A DNA stretch of 44,207 nucleotides from an uncultured Erysipelotrichaceae bacterium (GTDB lineage Bacteria; Bacillota_I; Bacilli_A; Erysipelotrichales; Erysipelotrichaceae), in NCBI GenBank assembly GCA_945877405.1, contig CAMCSA010000016.1:1-44207 (forward strand), in the 5' to 3' direction. A program made the position numbers and the translations under genes. Under the pieces are notes generated by a model. The model searched no databases, was not told the origin of the DNA, and was given only the letters and a program-made list of their open reading frames with translations. Shown in pieces: positions 8,385-17,001 of this stretch. Each line of letters starts with the position of its first letter. Position 1 is the stretch's first letter.

Positions 8385-9218
8385 TTACAGTCTTGCAGTC
8401 CAGTTCTTGGTTTCCTGTAATGTCTTTTTGTGATCATTGAGATGTCTGGAAACAAGAGAAAGATACAATGTATCACTGATAAACAGACAGCTGTCACGGC
8501 TGGAAATTGCTCCGGCACGGATCGTCTTTTCTTCGATCGGTACATGGAAGGAAAGATCTGAAATCTTCTGTAATGGTGTCTTACCAAGCTGTGTAATGCC
8601 GATCACAACAGCTTTTCTTTCCTTGGCAACTTTGACAGTTTCAATAATATCTTTCGTCTGCCCGGAATAGCTGACCGCAATCAGAACATCATTTTCCTTC
8701 ATTCCACTGAACGAAGAAAGAAGGACATGGATATCCTGGCAATACAGAACGCGGATTCCAATGCGGCTCAGCTTCTGCTGCAGATCCTGGCATACAATGC
8801 CAGATCCTCCAATACCACACAGATAGACATGTTCTGCCCTTTCAATCGCATCTGCAGCCTGTTCAACAACAGCTTCATCAATCAGGCTTCTGACATGATC
8901 CAATGTAGCACAACGATGACTGTACAGAGTTGCAACCAGTTTTGTGACGGTGGTGTTCTGTTCGATTTCTTCCGTCAGATCGTCGATGGCACTTTTCTCT
9001 GTCATGAGAATGTCCATTTTCAAAGCCGGGAAACCGCTGTATCCAAGGGTTCTGGCAAATCTGACAATGGTTGGTGCACTTGTTCCGCAATGTGCGGCAA
9101 GCTCTTTGGCGGAGCTGATGCTTACTTCCTGTAAATGATGAATAAAATATTCGGAAATGTGCTTCTCACTCTGTGTGAACTCAGGATAAAGATCCTGGAT
9201 ACGGCTCTGTAAACTCAT
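8385..9218 (-). CDS. MurR/RpiR-family transcriptional regulator (HTH + SIS domain)
   Basis: 277 aa. Residues 1-80 form the RpiR helix-turn-helix, with the typical SAKELAAHCGTSAPTIVRFA recognition region. Residues about 120-260 form a SIS sugar-phosphate isomerase-fold domain (YLCGIGGSG, AVSYSGQTKD) that senses phosphosugars. Such regulators usually control adjacent sugar uptake genes, which here means the PTS EIIC at 9354. The upstream region has a TATAAT -10 at 9317-9322 (minus strand), short ATGT repeats and a CATCC-AC-GGATG palindrome that could be an autoregulatory site. Confidence 0.87.
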   Translation of the reverse strand: MSLQSRIQDLYPEFTQSEKHISEYFIHHLQEVSISSAKELAAHCGTSAPTIVRFARTLGYSGFPALKMDILMTEKSAIDDLTEEIEQNTTVTKLVATLYSHRCATLDHVRSLIDEAVVEQAADAIERAEHVYLCGIGGSGIVCQDLQQKLSRIGIRVLYCQDIHVLLSSFSGMKENDVLIAVSYSGQTKDIIETVKVAKERKAVVIGITQLGKTPLQKISDLSFHVPIEEKTIRAGAISSRDSCLFISDTLYLSLVSRHLNDHKKTLQETKNWTARL

Positions 9219-9334
9219 ACGCTTTTCCTCGACTTTTCAATGATGTACTGCGTTTAAAACATGTTACTGATATACCACATCCACGGATGAAAACTTATGT
9301 ATGTATGTACGGGATTATTATAGCATCACTTCAT

Positions 9335-9371
9335 TGAAAAAGGTGAAAACAGATTATACTTTTTCACCTTT
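9335..9371 (-). terminator. Rho-independent terminator of the PTS EIIC gene
   Basis: Minus strand stem AAAGGTGAAAA/TTTTCACCTTT (9361-9371 and 9339-9349) with an 11-nt loop and a trailing T-run. The 5' arm is inside the last codons of the permease gene and the loop contains its stop. Confidence 0.7.
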
Positions 9372-10505
9372 CTTTACCCAGATTACAAATGGAAGATAGA
9401 TAATCATGGAAATCAGAATACAGACAATCGAAGCAATGATGGCCCGATCATCCAGACCTGTTGCAAGCCACGCCCCAACAGGTCCTGGAAGCATCCATGG
9501 AGACATGAGTCTGCTAGGTTTCAGATATCCTCTTGCCGTAGCAAGATACATGATCACAGTTGTGATCAGTGGGATGAGTGTATAAGGAATCATCAGTTTC
9601 TTTCTGTTTACAGATACAATGTTATCCATGACTCTCTCATCCAGATTGAATAATGTTTCCTGTACACATTTCATTCTAGTAAACCTGTCTGTACTGCGGT
9701 TTATAATCATCCAGTCCAGCGCAAGACCAAGGCCTGCTCCAGCTCCACCTACCCAGACAAACCAATGGTAGAATGACTCTGTTGTGATAAACGGATATGC
9801 CCCTTTATGGAAAAAATAATACAGATTCGCAAGGGACATGTAAATCCAAAACGGTCTGACGACAGCTCTTACAATCTTCGGTAACTGTGGAAAATACAGT
9901 TTTCCGATCGCAGTTACCATCACAAGGGCAACCACAAATACAAGTGAATCCATCGCATGGGCAATCCACAGAAATACTGAACGTATGACAGGAAAAAACA
10001 ATGGAGAGAGAAATGCGATAAACAGTCCCAGCAGCATTGTTCCAACACATGGAAACAGATCAGAAAGATATGTTTCTGCCTGATGTGGCATCAGCCTGTT
10101 ATCAAAGCGGAATCTGGCAAGAAAACCATAGATTTCTCCCAATACAATGGAAAGAATCAGCCAGATGGCATAATCCTTTAACGGTTTATCAAGCAGAGTC
10201 TGATTGGAACACAGAAAACACACAAATACCGTTGCCAGTCCACAGGCAGAGCCGGATGCGCCAAGGCTTTTTGCGATACCTCCAGAGATACAATAGACAT
10301 AAGATGCCATCATGATCATGATCGCAATCGATGACAGCTGTCCCATCGGATAGGATGTTGCATATTTTGCCAGAAGCAGGCAGATCCCGATGCACACCCA
10401 GAAGACAAGCAGTTTCTGCAGGGATTCCCTCAATATAACAATATGCCGCTCTTTAGCAGCCTGCTCGAACACTGCGTTACATTTATCAATCGTATTTTTT
10501 AACAT
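9354..10505 (-). CDS. PTS EIIC-type sugar permease (cellobiose/lactose family), no EIIA/EIIB nearby
   Basis: 383-aa polytopic membrane protein with about ten hydrophobic segments. The C-terminal motif WMLPGPVGAWLATGLDDRA is the family's W-x-x-P-x-x-[IV]-G-x-[FW]-L-A-T-G signature seen in CelB/LacE-like EIIC proteins. These translocate a sugar while EIIB phosphorylates it. It is somewhat shorter than the usual 420-450 aa EIIC. No EIIA or EIIB gene lies in the window, so it would depend on components encoded elsewhere. GAGG lies 5 nt before the ATG. The divergence of its N-terminal half makes the sugar unpredictable; RpiR at 8385 is the likely regulator. Confidence 0.75.
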   Translation of the reverse strand: MLKNTIDKCNAVFEQAAKERHIVILRESLQKLLVFWVCIGICLLLAKYATSYPMGQLSSIAIMIMMASYVYCISGGIAKSLGASGSACGLATVFVCFLCSNQTLLDKPLKDYAIWLILSIVLGEIYGFLARFRFDNRLMPHQAETYLSDLFPCVGTMLLGLFIAFLSPLFFPVIRSVFLWIAHAMDSLVFVVALVMVTAIGKLYFPQLPKIVRAVVRPFWIYMSLANLYYFFHKGAYPFITTESFYHWFVWVGGAGAGLGLALDWMIINRSTDRFTRMKCVQETLFNLDERVMDNIVSVNRKKLMIPYTLIPLITTVIMYLATARGYLKPSRLMSPWMLPGPVGAWLATGLDDRAIIASIVCILISMIIYLPFVIWVKKGEKV

Positions 10506-10580
10506 ATGACCTCTTTCATACAGATTTCATTTAACCATATTTTTACATCGGCATGCAAGAAGCAGGGACTTAAGATTATC

Positions 10581-11444
10581 TTAATCCTTCCCTACCGTAT
10601 CTTCCGGTCGTCTGAGTCTGTAATTACCGGAATAGGCAGCCTGTACATTTTCCAGAACGATGAATGCCTGTGGATCTGTTTTCAGAATTGCTTCCTTGCA
10701 GGAACTGACTTTTTCATATGGAACAATGGAAACAATGACTTTAAACGGATTGCCTTTATAACCGCTTTCCCCTTCCAGTAAAGAAAGACCACAATCCTCT
10801 TCATACAGAAGCGTTTCGCGGACCTTTTCATGCTGCAAAGAGAAAATCATCATCTTGACTTCATGCTTCTGCGCAACAACAATCCGATCCATTGTCAAAG
10901 AACAGGCAATAATCAGTACAATGCCATACACAAATGATAATGCATTGTCCACCTGAAACTGCCCCAGCATAACAAGCCCGTCAAACAATCCGACAAGAAA
11001 AGCAGTCGGTATTCCAAATTTTTCATTTAAGATGATCGCAATGATATCAAGGCCACCACACGAACCGTTTCCTCGTAAGATCAGACCTCCACCTGTACCA
11101 AGCAATACCCCGGCAAGAGCAGAGCCAAGCAGCATATCAGACCTGAGAATGGAAAGAAACGTGAATCGGGAAAAGATTTCCAGAAGAAACGGAAAGACAA
11201 GGGCAGAAAACAATGTTTTGGAAGCAAATTTCTTTCCTACCATAAAGTAGGCAAGAGAAAACAGGATGACATTGAGAATCATGACCCATACGGAAAGACG
11301 TAATGGAATCACAGAATTCAGGATTCTGCCAAGACCAGATGTACCACCAAGAGAAATGGAAAGCGGAAGTGCCACCATACCGATCGCGATGGCACAGAAG
11401 ATATTACCGACGGTAAGAAGGATAAGATCGGTGCATTTTTTCAT
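10581..11444 (-). CDS. YitT-family membrane protein (DUF161 + DUF2179)
   Basis: 287 aa. The first ~200 residues hold five or six transmembrane segments with the YitT signature G-G-T-S-G-L-G near residue 33 and a G-T-G-G-G-L-I-L-R-G-N-G-S-C-G-G-L-D region. Residues about 205-287 form the soluble DUF2179 domain (KVIVSIVPYEKVSSCKEAIL ... DPQAFIVLENVQ). Function is not established. The ATG at 11444 has GGAG 9 nt upstream; a TTG at 11462 is less likely. A strong terminator ends only about 20 nt before the start, leaving no room for a promoter, so expression must come from read-through or from within the terminator region. Confidence 0.87.
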   Translation of the reverse strand: MKKCTDLILLTVGNIFCAIAIGMVALPLSISLGGTSGLGRILNSVIPLRLSVWVMILNVILFSLAYFMVGKKFASKTLFSALVFPFLLEIFSRFTFLSILRSDMLLGSALAGVLLGTGGGLILRGNGSCGGLDIIAIILNEKFGIPTAFLVGLFDGLVMLGQFQVDNALSFVYGIVLIIACSLTMDRIVVAQKHEVKMMIFSLQHEKVRETLLYEEDCGLSLLEGESGYKGNPFKVIVSIVPYEKVSSCKEAILKTDPQAFIVLENVQAAYSGNYRLRRPEDTVGKD

Positions 11445-11460
11445 ATACTTTACTCCAGGC

Positions 11461-11489
11461 AAAAAAGACCAATGGGTTACCCATTGATC
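11461..11489 (-). terminator. Strong Rho-independent terminator between pepM18 and yitT
   Basis: Minus strand CAATGGG-TAA-CCCATTG with flanking pairs, then six T (11461-11466). It follows the M18 aminopeptidase stop and immediately precedes the ribosome site of yitT. Confidence 0.87.
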
Positions 11490-11496
11490 TTCCTTA

Positions 11497-12870
11497 TCAT
11501 TTCATATCCTTCAGGAATGCAATGTAGGCTCTGTATGCTTCATATACATCTGCCTTGGAAACAACTTCACATGGTGCATGCATGTTCTGCACACAGATTC
11601 CTGCATCAATGACATCCATATTCTTGTTTGCCATGATGTAGGCAATCGTTCCGCCTCCGCCAACATCAACCTTACCAAGTTCACATGTCTGATAATAACA
11701 GTCATTATCATCCATGACTCTGCGGATCTTTGCCATATATTCGGCATTGGCATCGTTAGAGCCACCTTTACCACGGGAACCTGTGAACTTATTGAAGCAG
11801 ATACCCTTACCAAAATAAGCAGTATTCTTTGCTTCTGTAACTTCTGGATATAATGGATCAAATGCAACGGAAACATCACTGGAAAGCATCATGGAATGAT
11901 CCATCGTATCATTGAATGCAGCCAATGAGGATTCACCCTGCATTACCAGCATTCTTGCAACAACATGGTCAAAGTACGCAGACTGCATACCAGTATTACC
12001 GACAGAACCGATTTCCTCCTTGTCAACAAGAATGACACAGGATGTTCTTTCCGGTGTACCTTCATAGTCAAGTGCAGCTCGTAAGGATGTATATGCACAG
12101 ACACGATCATCATGACCATAACCGATGATCATGGAACGATCCAGACCATAGTCTCTTGCTTTGCCTGCAGGAACAACTTCGATTTCTGCAGAGATGAAGT
12201 CATCTTCTTCGATGTCATACTTTTCCTTAAGCAGGTTCAGCAGATATGTCTTGACAGGATCTTTTTCAACATCCTTTGCCGGAATGGAGGCAACAAGTAC
12301 ATCCAGTGCTTCCCCTTCTACGACCTTGTCTGCTGTCTTGCTCATCTGGGCAGCTGCCAGATGAATCAGCAGATCAGAAATACCAACTACCGGATCATTG
12401 TCATCATCACCGATATTGATATCAATGATAGTACCATCCTTTTTGACAACAACACCAGCCAGTGTCATCGGACGGGCTACCCACTGGTACTTTTTAATAC
12501 CACCATAGTAATGTGTATCCATTAAGCAAAGACCATTGGACTCATATAACGGATTCTGCTTGATATCTGTTCTTGGGGAGTCAATATGAGCACCCAACAG
12601 ATTCATACCTTCACGAATCGGCTTTTCACCAATGATGAAAGCAAGGAAGTTCTTTCCCTTGTTTGTGGAATAGACACGATCTCCAGGCTTGAGCTGGCTT
12701 ACAGATGCAAGATTGACAAACCCTGCTTCTTCTGCAGCTTTGACTGCATTGATTGTAAAGGCTCTTTCTGTTTTGGATGCAGAAAGGAAGTCCATATAGT
12801 CTTTGTTAAAGGACATCAGTTCTTCCATCTGTTTTTCGTCGAGTTTTTCCCAGACTGTTTTCTTAGACAT
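11497..12870 (-). CDS. M18-family aminopeptidase
   Basis: 457 aa. Zinc-binding and catalytic motifs of M18 are visible in order: LLGAHIDSPR (metal His/Asp and catalytic Asp), GYGHDDRVCA (bridging Asp), DKEEIGSVG (catalytic Glu pair), SSDVSVAFDP (metal Asp) and QNMHAPCEV (metal His). The enzyme removes N-terminal residues from peptides in the cytoplasm, typically acidic or neutral ones, with two zinc ions. Length is normal for the bacterial group. It lies 13 nt after hflX, last gene of a long operon, with a strong terminator behind it. Confidence 0.92.
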   Translation of the reverse strand: MSKKTVWEKLDEKQMEELMSFNKDYMDFLSASKTERAFTINAVKAAEEAGFVNLASVSQLKPGDRVYSTNKGKNFLAFIIGEKPIREGMNLLGAHIDSPRTDIKQNPLYESNGLCLMDTHYYGGIKKYQWVARPMTLAGVVVKKDGTIIDINIGDDDNDPVVGISDLLIHLAAAQMSKTADKVVEGEALDVLVASIPAKDVEKDPVKTYLLNLLKEKYDIEEDDFISAEIEVVPAGKARDYGLDRSMIIGYGHDDRVCAYTSLRAALDYEGTPERTSCVILVDKEEIGSVGNTGMQSAYFDHVVARMLVMQGESSLAAFNDTMDHSMMLSSDVSVAFDPLYPEVTEAKNTAYFGKGICFNKFTGSRGKGGSNDANAEYMAKIRRVMDDNDCYYQTCELGKVDVGGGGTIAYIMANKNMDVIDAGICVQNMHAPCEVVSKADVYEAYRAYIAFLKDMK

Positions 12871-12883
12871 TTCATTCCTCTTT

Positions 12884-14116
12884 CTATATGCGATAGTTCC
12901 GGAAAGCCTGTACGAATTCAGACGGTCCGGAAACGGTTATCATCATACCATGTTCCAGATGTTCATCCACTGTCATTGTACATACCTTCCGATATTCATC
13001 AAACATTCCTATTTTATCATATGGAAGAAAAACCGCACAGGTTTCTTCTTTTGGATACAGCTTTTCAATGATGGCATCCAGCAACAAAGTAATACCGGTG
13101 CCATGCAGACAGGAAGTCGTCAGACTGTATGTTTCGGATCGATCTTCAGATAGGTCCGACTTGTTGCCGACACGGATGACAGGAATATCATCGGCATGAA
13201 TCTGTTTCAGCGTATCTTCGGTCGCCTGTATTTTCTGCTGGATATCCGGATCACTGCTGTCAATGACATGGATCAGCAGATCTGCTTCACATGCACACGA
13301 AAGTGTTGAATGGAATGCCCTGCGCAGTGGTTCAGGAAGATCGGATACAAAACCGACCGTATCGTACAGCAGAAATCCATACCCCTTATATTGAATGGAA
13401 CGCACAGATGTATCCAGTGTGGCAAACAGCATGTCTACCGCTTCCACCGGACTGCCGGATTGTCTGCACTCCTTGAGAATACTGTTCATCAAAGAGCTCT
13501 TACCGGCATTGGTATAACCGATCAGGGCTACTCTTCTGACAAGGGTTTTGGATCTTCTTCTTTCGTCCCTGTTTCGCCTGCTTTCAATGTCAGACAGTTC
13601 CTTTCTGAGTTCGGCAATTCTGTTTCTGTATGTACGTGCAATGACAGCAGAGCGCATTTCACCAGCACCTCTGTTTGTCACTCCACCGCCTCTGCTTCTT
13701 TCCTGGCTCCCACCTTCACTGATCATATGAGGCAGTGCATATTCCAGCCTTGCCATTTCAACCTGCAGTTTTGCCTGTCTGCTTCTTGCACGAGTTGCGA
13801 AGATATCCAGGATCAAAGATGTACGGTCAATGACATTGATCCCGATCTGTTCACTGATTCGATGAGCCATCTGTACCGTCAATACATTATAGAATACAAC
13901 AAGCTGAGCATCCGTATTTTCAACAAGCTGCTCCAGCTCCTCAATCTTTCCTTTTCGAAAGGCAGTATTGCGGTCCAGAGAATTACCTGTCTGGGTGATG
14001 ATGGAAACCACTTCATACGCACAGGCTTCACACAATGCAACGCATTCCTGCATAGCTCCCTCAAATGATGATTCTTCTGTTTTCAGACAGATTCCGGCAA
14101 GTATGACTTTTTTCAT
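12884..14116 (-). CDS. hflX: GTPase HflX
   Basis: 410 aa. An N-terminal HflX domain (1-105) and a glycine-rich segment (about 134-150, SEGGSQERSRGGGVTNRGAG) lead into a helical linker. The G domain has P-loop GYTNAGKSS at 200-208, DTVGFV at 252-257 and NKSD at 318-321. HflX binds ribosomes and splits stalled or hibernating 70S particles, often as a stress response. Length matches Bacillus YnbA/HflX. The gene overlaps the upstream GNAT by 4 nt. Its place inside an operon with two acetyltransferases and a peptidase is unremarkable for Firmicutes. Confidence 0.95.
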   Translation of the reverse strand: MKKVILAGICLKTEESSFEGAMQECVALCEACAYEVVSIITQTGNSLDRNTAFRKGKIEELEQLVENTDAQLVVFYNVLTVQMAHRISEQIGINVIDRTSLILDIFATRARSRQAKLQVEMARLEYALPHMISEGGSQERSRGGGVTNRGAGEMRSAVIARTYRNRIAELRKELSDIESRRNRDERRRSKTLVRRVALIGYTNAGKSSLMNSILKECRQSGSPVEAVDMLFATLDTSVRSIQYKGYGFLLYDTVGFVSDLPEPLRRAFHSTLSCACEADLLIHVIDSSDPDIQQKIQATEDTLKQIHADDIPVIRVGNKSDLSEDRSETYSLTTSCLHGTGITLLLDAIIEKLYPKEETCAVFLPYDKIGMFDEYRKVCTMTVDEHLEHGMMITVSGPSEFVQAFRNYRI

Positions 14117-14676
14117 AATATCGGAACACGATGTGGTCTGACCACACTGTAAGGATCCAGATTGCGTGGCGGTTCAGGATTGTCACAAGGTTCATTCAGT
14201 TTTCTGACATAATAGCTGACATCCTTCCATTCCCCGTTTTTATATCCAAACTTCTCAAATACAGCCTTCTTTTCAAAGCCACAGGATAGATGCAGTTTTT
14301 CACTCATTTCATTGCCAGAAGTAATGATGGAAACAACATTGACATATCCATCTTTCTTAGCAAGATCCAGAATGGCATCCATGAGTTTTCGACCATAGCC
14401 CATACCTCTTTCATCCGGATTGAGATAGATGGAAAGATCACATGTCCACTCATATGCCTTTCGTTCATGAAAGGCTGAAAGATACGCATATCCGATCAGA
14501 CGGTCATCTTCCTGCATGACAATCCATGGATACTTTTCTCTGATGGTATGGATTCTTTCCAGAAATGCAGTCTGATCCACAGGACTGGTTTCAAATGTAC
14601 AGCTGGAATGTGTAATATACCAGTTGTACCACCACCAGCATGTAAAAGCATCTTCATCTTTGATCATCCGGATCAT
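14113..14676 (-). CDS. GNAT acetyltransferase, phosphinothricin-acetyltransferase-like
   Basis: 187 aa. The acetyl-CoA site is visible as LSIYLNPDERGMGYGRKLMD (R-G-x-G-x-G-x-x-L type, about 80-99), followed by SGNEMSEKLHLSCGFEKKAV, the standard N-x-x-[SA]-x-x-[LF]-[HY]-x-x-x-G-F helix and strand. The N-terminal residues YITHSSCTFET also match this subgroup, which acetylates small amines such as phosphinothricin or methionine derivatives. About 25 C-terminal residues beyond the fold are Pro/Arg-rich. It overlaps hflX and the amidohydrolase by 4 nt each, so it is translationally coupled in the operon. Substrate is not known. Confidence 0.83.
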   Translation of the reverse strand: MIRMIKDEDAFTCWWWYNWYITHSSCTFETSPVDQTAFLERIHTIREKYPWIVMQEDDRLIGYAYLSAFHERKAYEWTCDLSIYLNPDERGMGYGRKLMDAILDLAKKDGYVNVVSIITSGNEMSEKLHLSCGFEKKAVFEKFGYKNGEWKDVSYYVRKLNEPCDNPEPPRNLDPYSVVRPHRVPIL

Positions 14677-16241
14677 CTTGTATACACCAGCCTTCCATCA
14701 GATACTGTCATCATGACCTGGATATTGTGAATCTGCTTTGGATCTGTTTCATATGGATCCTGATCCAGAACTGCCAGATCTGCGTAATATCCTTCTTTGA
14801 TCAGGCCGATCCGATCATCCATGAATAACTGTTTTGCCCCATTAACTGTATAGGTCGCAATGGCTTCTTCCACACTGAGGCACTCCTTTGGATTCATCTT
14901 TTTTTGTGGGAATGATAAAGACTGCCTTGTGACAGCACACTCAATCCCTTTCATTACATCCGGCATTTCCACCGGTGCGTCTGAACCGTTGGAACATAAC
15001 GTGCCTTCATACAGTGTATGGAATGGATAGGATGACTCTGCAAGCTCATGTCCAACCCTTTGCTCAACAACCGATGCATCATAATCAACAAAAATCGACT
15101 GATAGTAACACGAAAGATTCAGATCAATGATTTTGCGAATCTGATCAGGACGGAGAATCTGACAATGGACAATGCCATGATGAAGCGGATTGCCTGGACA
15201 GATATTCCTTTCCAGTACTTCCAGCCATTCATCCGCAGCGCGATCTCCGATACAATGGGCAATGGTCGGCATGTTAAACCGGTTTGCCAGCATGACATCC
15301 CTTTCCATATCCTCTTTTTCCATGCACATCGTACCTCTGGTCGAAGAATCATCACAATAGCTGTGATTCATTGCGGCAGTTCTTGCTCCTAAGGAGCCAT
15401 CAAGAATGAGCTTGAGTGGACCGATTCTGAAAAAATCATTACCGACATCAAATGTATATCCATCATCCAGGAAGGATGCAAATGCCTGATCATCAGCAAA
15501 CTCACACTGTTCATTGACCCTGACTGTCAGCTTTCCCTGGTAGGAAAGCTTTTCAAAGGCATCCAGCGGGCCACGGTAATCATGTGTCACAGAAATGAAG
15601 TCATCGGAACCGACAGTTGTAATACCACAGGCATTGACATATTCCTGTCCTTTGAGAATATAGCTCTGCAGTTTTGGTACATCTGCCTCTTTCTGCAGAC
15701 CATGAATCAGATTGATGGCGTTTTCTTCCACTCTGCCTGTTGCGAAAATAACTCTGCCTCCTTCCATCTCAAAGTCTTCACTGATACCGGCAATCTCCAA
15801 TACTTTGGAATTGACCGTCATCACATGCCCACACGCACGTGTCACAGCAATCGGTACCGTTGTACTGATTTCATCCAGTGCTTTTTTATCCGGTTTTCCT
15901 CCATCTGTAAAACGGTCCTCATTGTATCCTCTTCCAAGCAGCCAGTCCCCTTCTTCAACACTGCTTAATCCGTTTCGGCATGCTTCCTGCAATGATGCAA
16001 CACTGGTGCATCCATCCAGCTGTACATTGGAAAGATAGAAACCAAGTTCGAGCAGATGCATATGAGAATCCACAAAGCCAGGACTGACATACATTCCTTT
16101 GACATCGATGATTTCATCACTGCTCTCAATTTCATCATGCAGATCAGATTCATGACCAACATGGGTAATATACTGATCTTCATAGATGATGACATCTTCG
16201 CTTCTGCCATGCATATGGCAGTGAATCATTGCTGTTTTCAT
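14673..16241 (-). CDS. YtcJ-type amidohydrolase (amidohydrolase family 3)
   Basis: 522 aa. SPGFVDSHMHL has the first metal-binding H-x-H. Later motifs include LDGSLGARTAAM, a His in TIAHCIGDRA, a His in GIVHCQIL, and SNGSDAPVE with the metal Asp. The small beta domain is formed from both ends (GYYADLAVLDQDP near the C terminus). This family hydrolyses N-acyl or formamide-type bonds; natural substrates are mostly unknown. I choose the ATG at 16241 because AAGGAG is 7 nt upstream; a GTG at 16262 is the longer option and would overlap the upstream gene. Tightly coupled in the SseB-to-M18 operon. Confidence 0.85.
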   Translation of the reverse strand: MKTAMIHCHMHGRSEDVIIYEDQYITHVGHESDLHDEIESSDEIIDVKGMYVSPGFVDSHMHLLELGFYLSNVQLDGCTSVASLQEACRNGLSSVEEGDWLLGRGYNEDRFTDGGKPDKKALDEISTTVPIAVTRACGHVMTVNSKVLEIAGISEDFEMEGGRVIFATGRVEENAINLIHGLQKEADVPKLQSYILKGQEYVNACGITTVGSDDFISVTHDYRGPLDAFEKLSYQGKLTVRVNEQCEFADDQAFASFLDDGYTFDVGNDFFRIGPLKLILDGSLGARTAAMNHSYCDDSSTRGTMCMEKEDMERDVMLANRFNMPTIAHCIGDRAADEWLEVLERNICPGNPLHHGIVHCQILRPDQIRKIIDLNLSCYYQSIFVDYDASVVEQRVGHELAESSYPFHTLYEGTLCSNGSDAPVEMPDVMKGIECAVTRQSLSFPQKKMNPKECLSVEEAIATYTVNGAKQLFMDDRIGLIKEGYYADLAVLDQDPYETDPKQIHNIQVMMTVSDGRLVYTR

Positions 16242-16251
16242 TTCCTTCTCC

Positions 16252-17001
16252 TTATTCTCCACACAGAATCATTCTTGTATGGTAATACTGTTCCACCATA
16301 CCGATCTGTGTGATGATTTCATTTCTGTTGATGGTCCATGCAGGTGGAGCAACGATCAGATGCATATGACTGTCTTCTTTATGATAGATGATGCCGATTA
16401 CAGTTCCTGTAAAGCTTTCCCTTGGCTCATAGATTCCGACAATCCTTGCTTCGATATCATCGTAATCCTCCATTGTGACAGGTTGCTGCACATAACCGCA
16501 GTTACATGTCATTTCTCCATCACTTCTTAAATCCAGACTGCCATATGGCCGATCCACAATGACTGTAACGTTTTTTCCAAGGTATGATCTGCCACAAAGA
16601 TATTCCATGGAAGCAAACGGGATATCCCCCTGTACTGTTTCCAGAGTTTCAAATCCTTTCTTTGCAAGAAAAGAAACAAGATCTCCATATCCCTGTACAC
16701 TGATTCTTGCTACATGCATTTTTTCTGCCTGCTCAATCAGTTTCTGTAATAATGCACTGCCTGCCCCCTGATTGCGTCGATCCGCATGTACGATGAATAA
16801 TGTGATGCGGAAGGAATCATCATATAACAGCACACCGCAGATCTTTTCATCGTCCCTGCATACAAGCCATGTATAGTCTTCCTTTTCCAGCTTCTTCAAT
16901 ATCTGTTCCGTTCCTTTCGATAGTGAAGCATCACTGCTCAGGCATTCCTTCAAAAACGCAAAGGCAGTGAGTCTGTCCTCCTGCCCGGTTACAATCATCA
17001 T
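16252..17001 (-). CDS. Fusion of GNAT acetyltransferase and inorganic-pyrophosphatase-like domain
   Basis: 249 aa. Residues 1-130 are a GNAT fold with HADRRNQGAGSALLQKLIEQ (acetyl-CoA binding) and FLAKKGFE. Residues about 138-249 read LGKNVTVIVDRPYGSLDLR, then GYVQQP, IVGIYEPRESFTGTVIGIIYH and LIVAPPA, which follow the short Clostridium-type inorganic pyrophosphatase-like protein (V-x-R-P-x-G-S, N-Y-G-Y-V, D-A-Y-I-L-G-V-x-E-P). The canonical D-A of that last stretch is replaced here by E-A (DDIEARIVG) and NYGY by NCGY, so catalysis is uncertain. The gene abuts the SseB-like gene with no gap. Domain roles are inferred from motifs only. Confidence 0.72.
   Translation of the reverse strand: MMIVTGQEDRLTAFAFLKECLSSDASLSKGTEQILKKLEKEDYTWLVCRDDEKICGVLLYDDSFRITLFIVHADRRNQGAGSALLQKLIEQAEKMHVARISVQGYGDLVSFLAKKGFETLETVQGDIPFASMEYLCGRSYLGKNVTVIVDRPYGSLDLRSDGEMTCNCGYVQQPVTMEDYDDIEARIVGIYEPRESFTGTVIGIIYHKEDSHMHLIVAPPAWTINRNEIITQIGMVEQYYHTRMILCGE

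Noticed and set aside
9296-9310. ATGT tetranucleotide repeat upstream of the RpiR gene as a phase-variation tract
   Set aside because: Only about three units long, too short to be a convincing slippage tract.
10565-10587. TTAAGATTATCTTAA palindrome at the end of yitT as a terminator
   Set aside because: The stem is A/T-rich and has no following T-run. It could be an operator for the PTS gene, but nothing else supports that.
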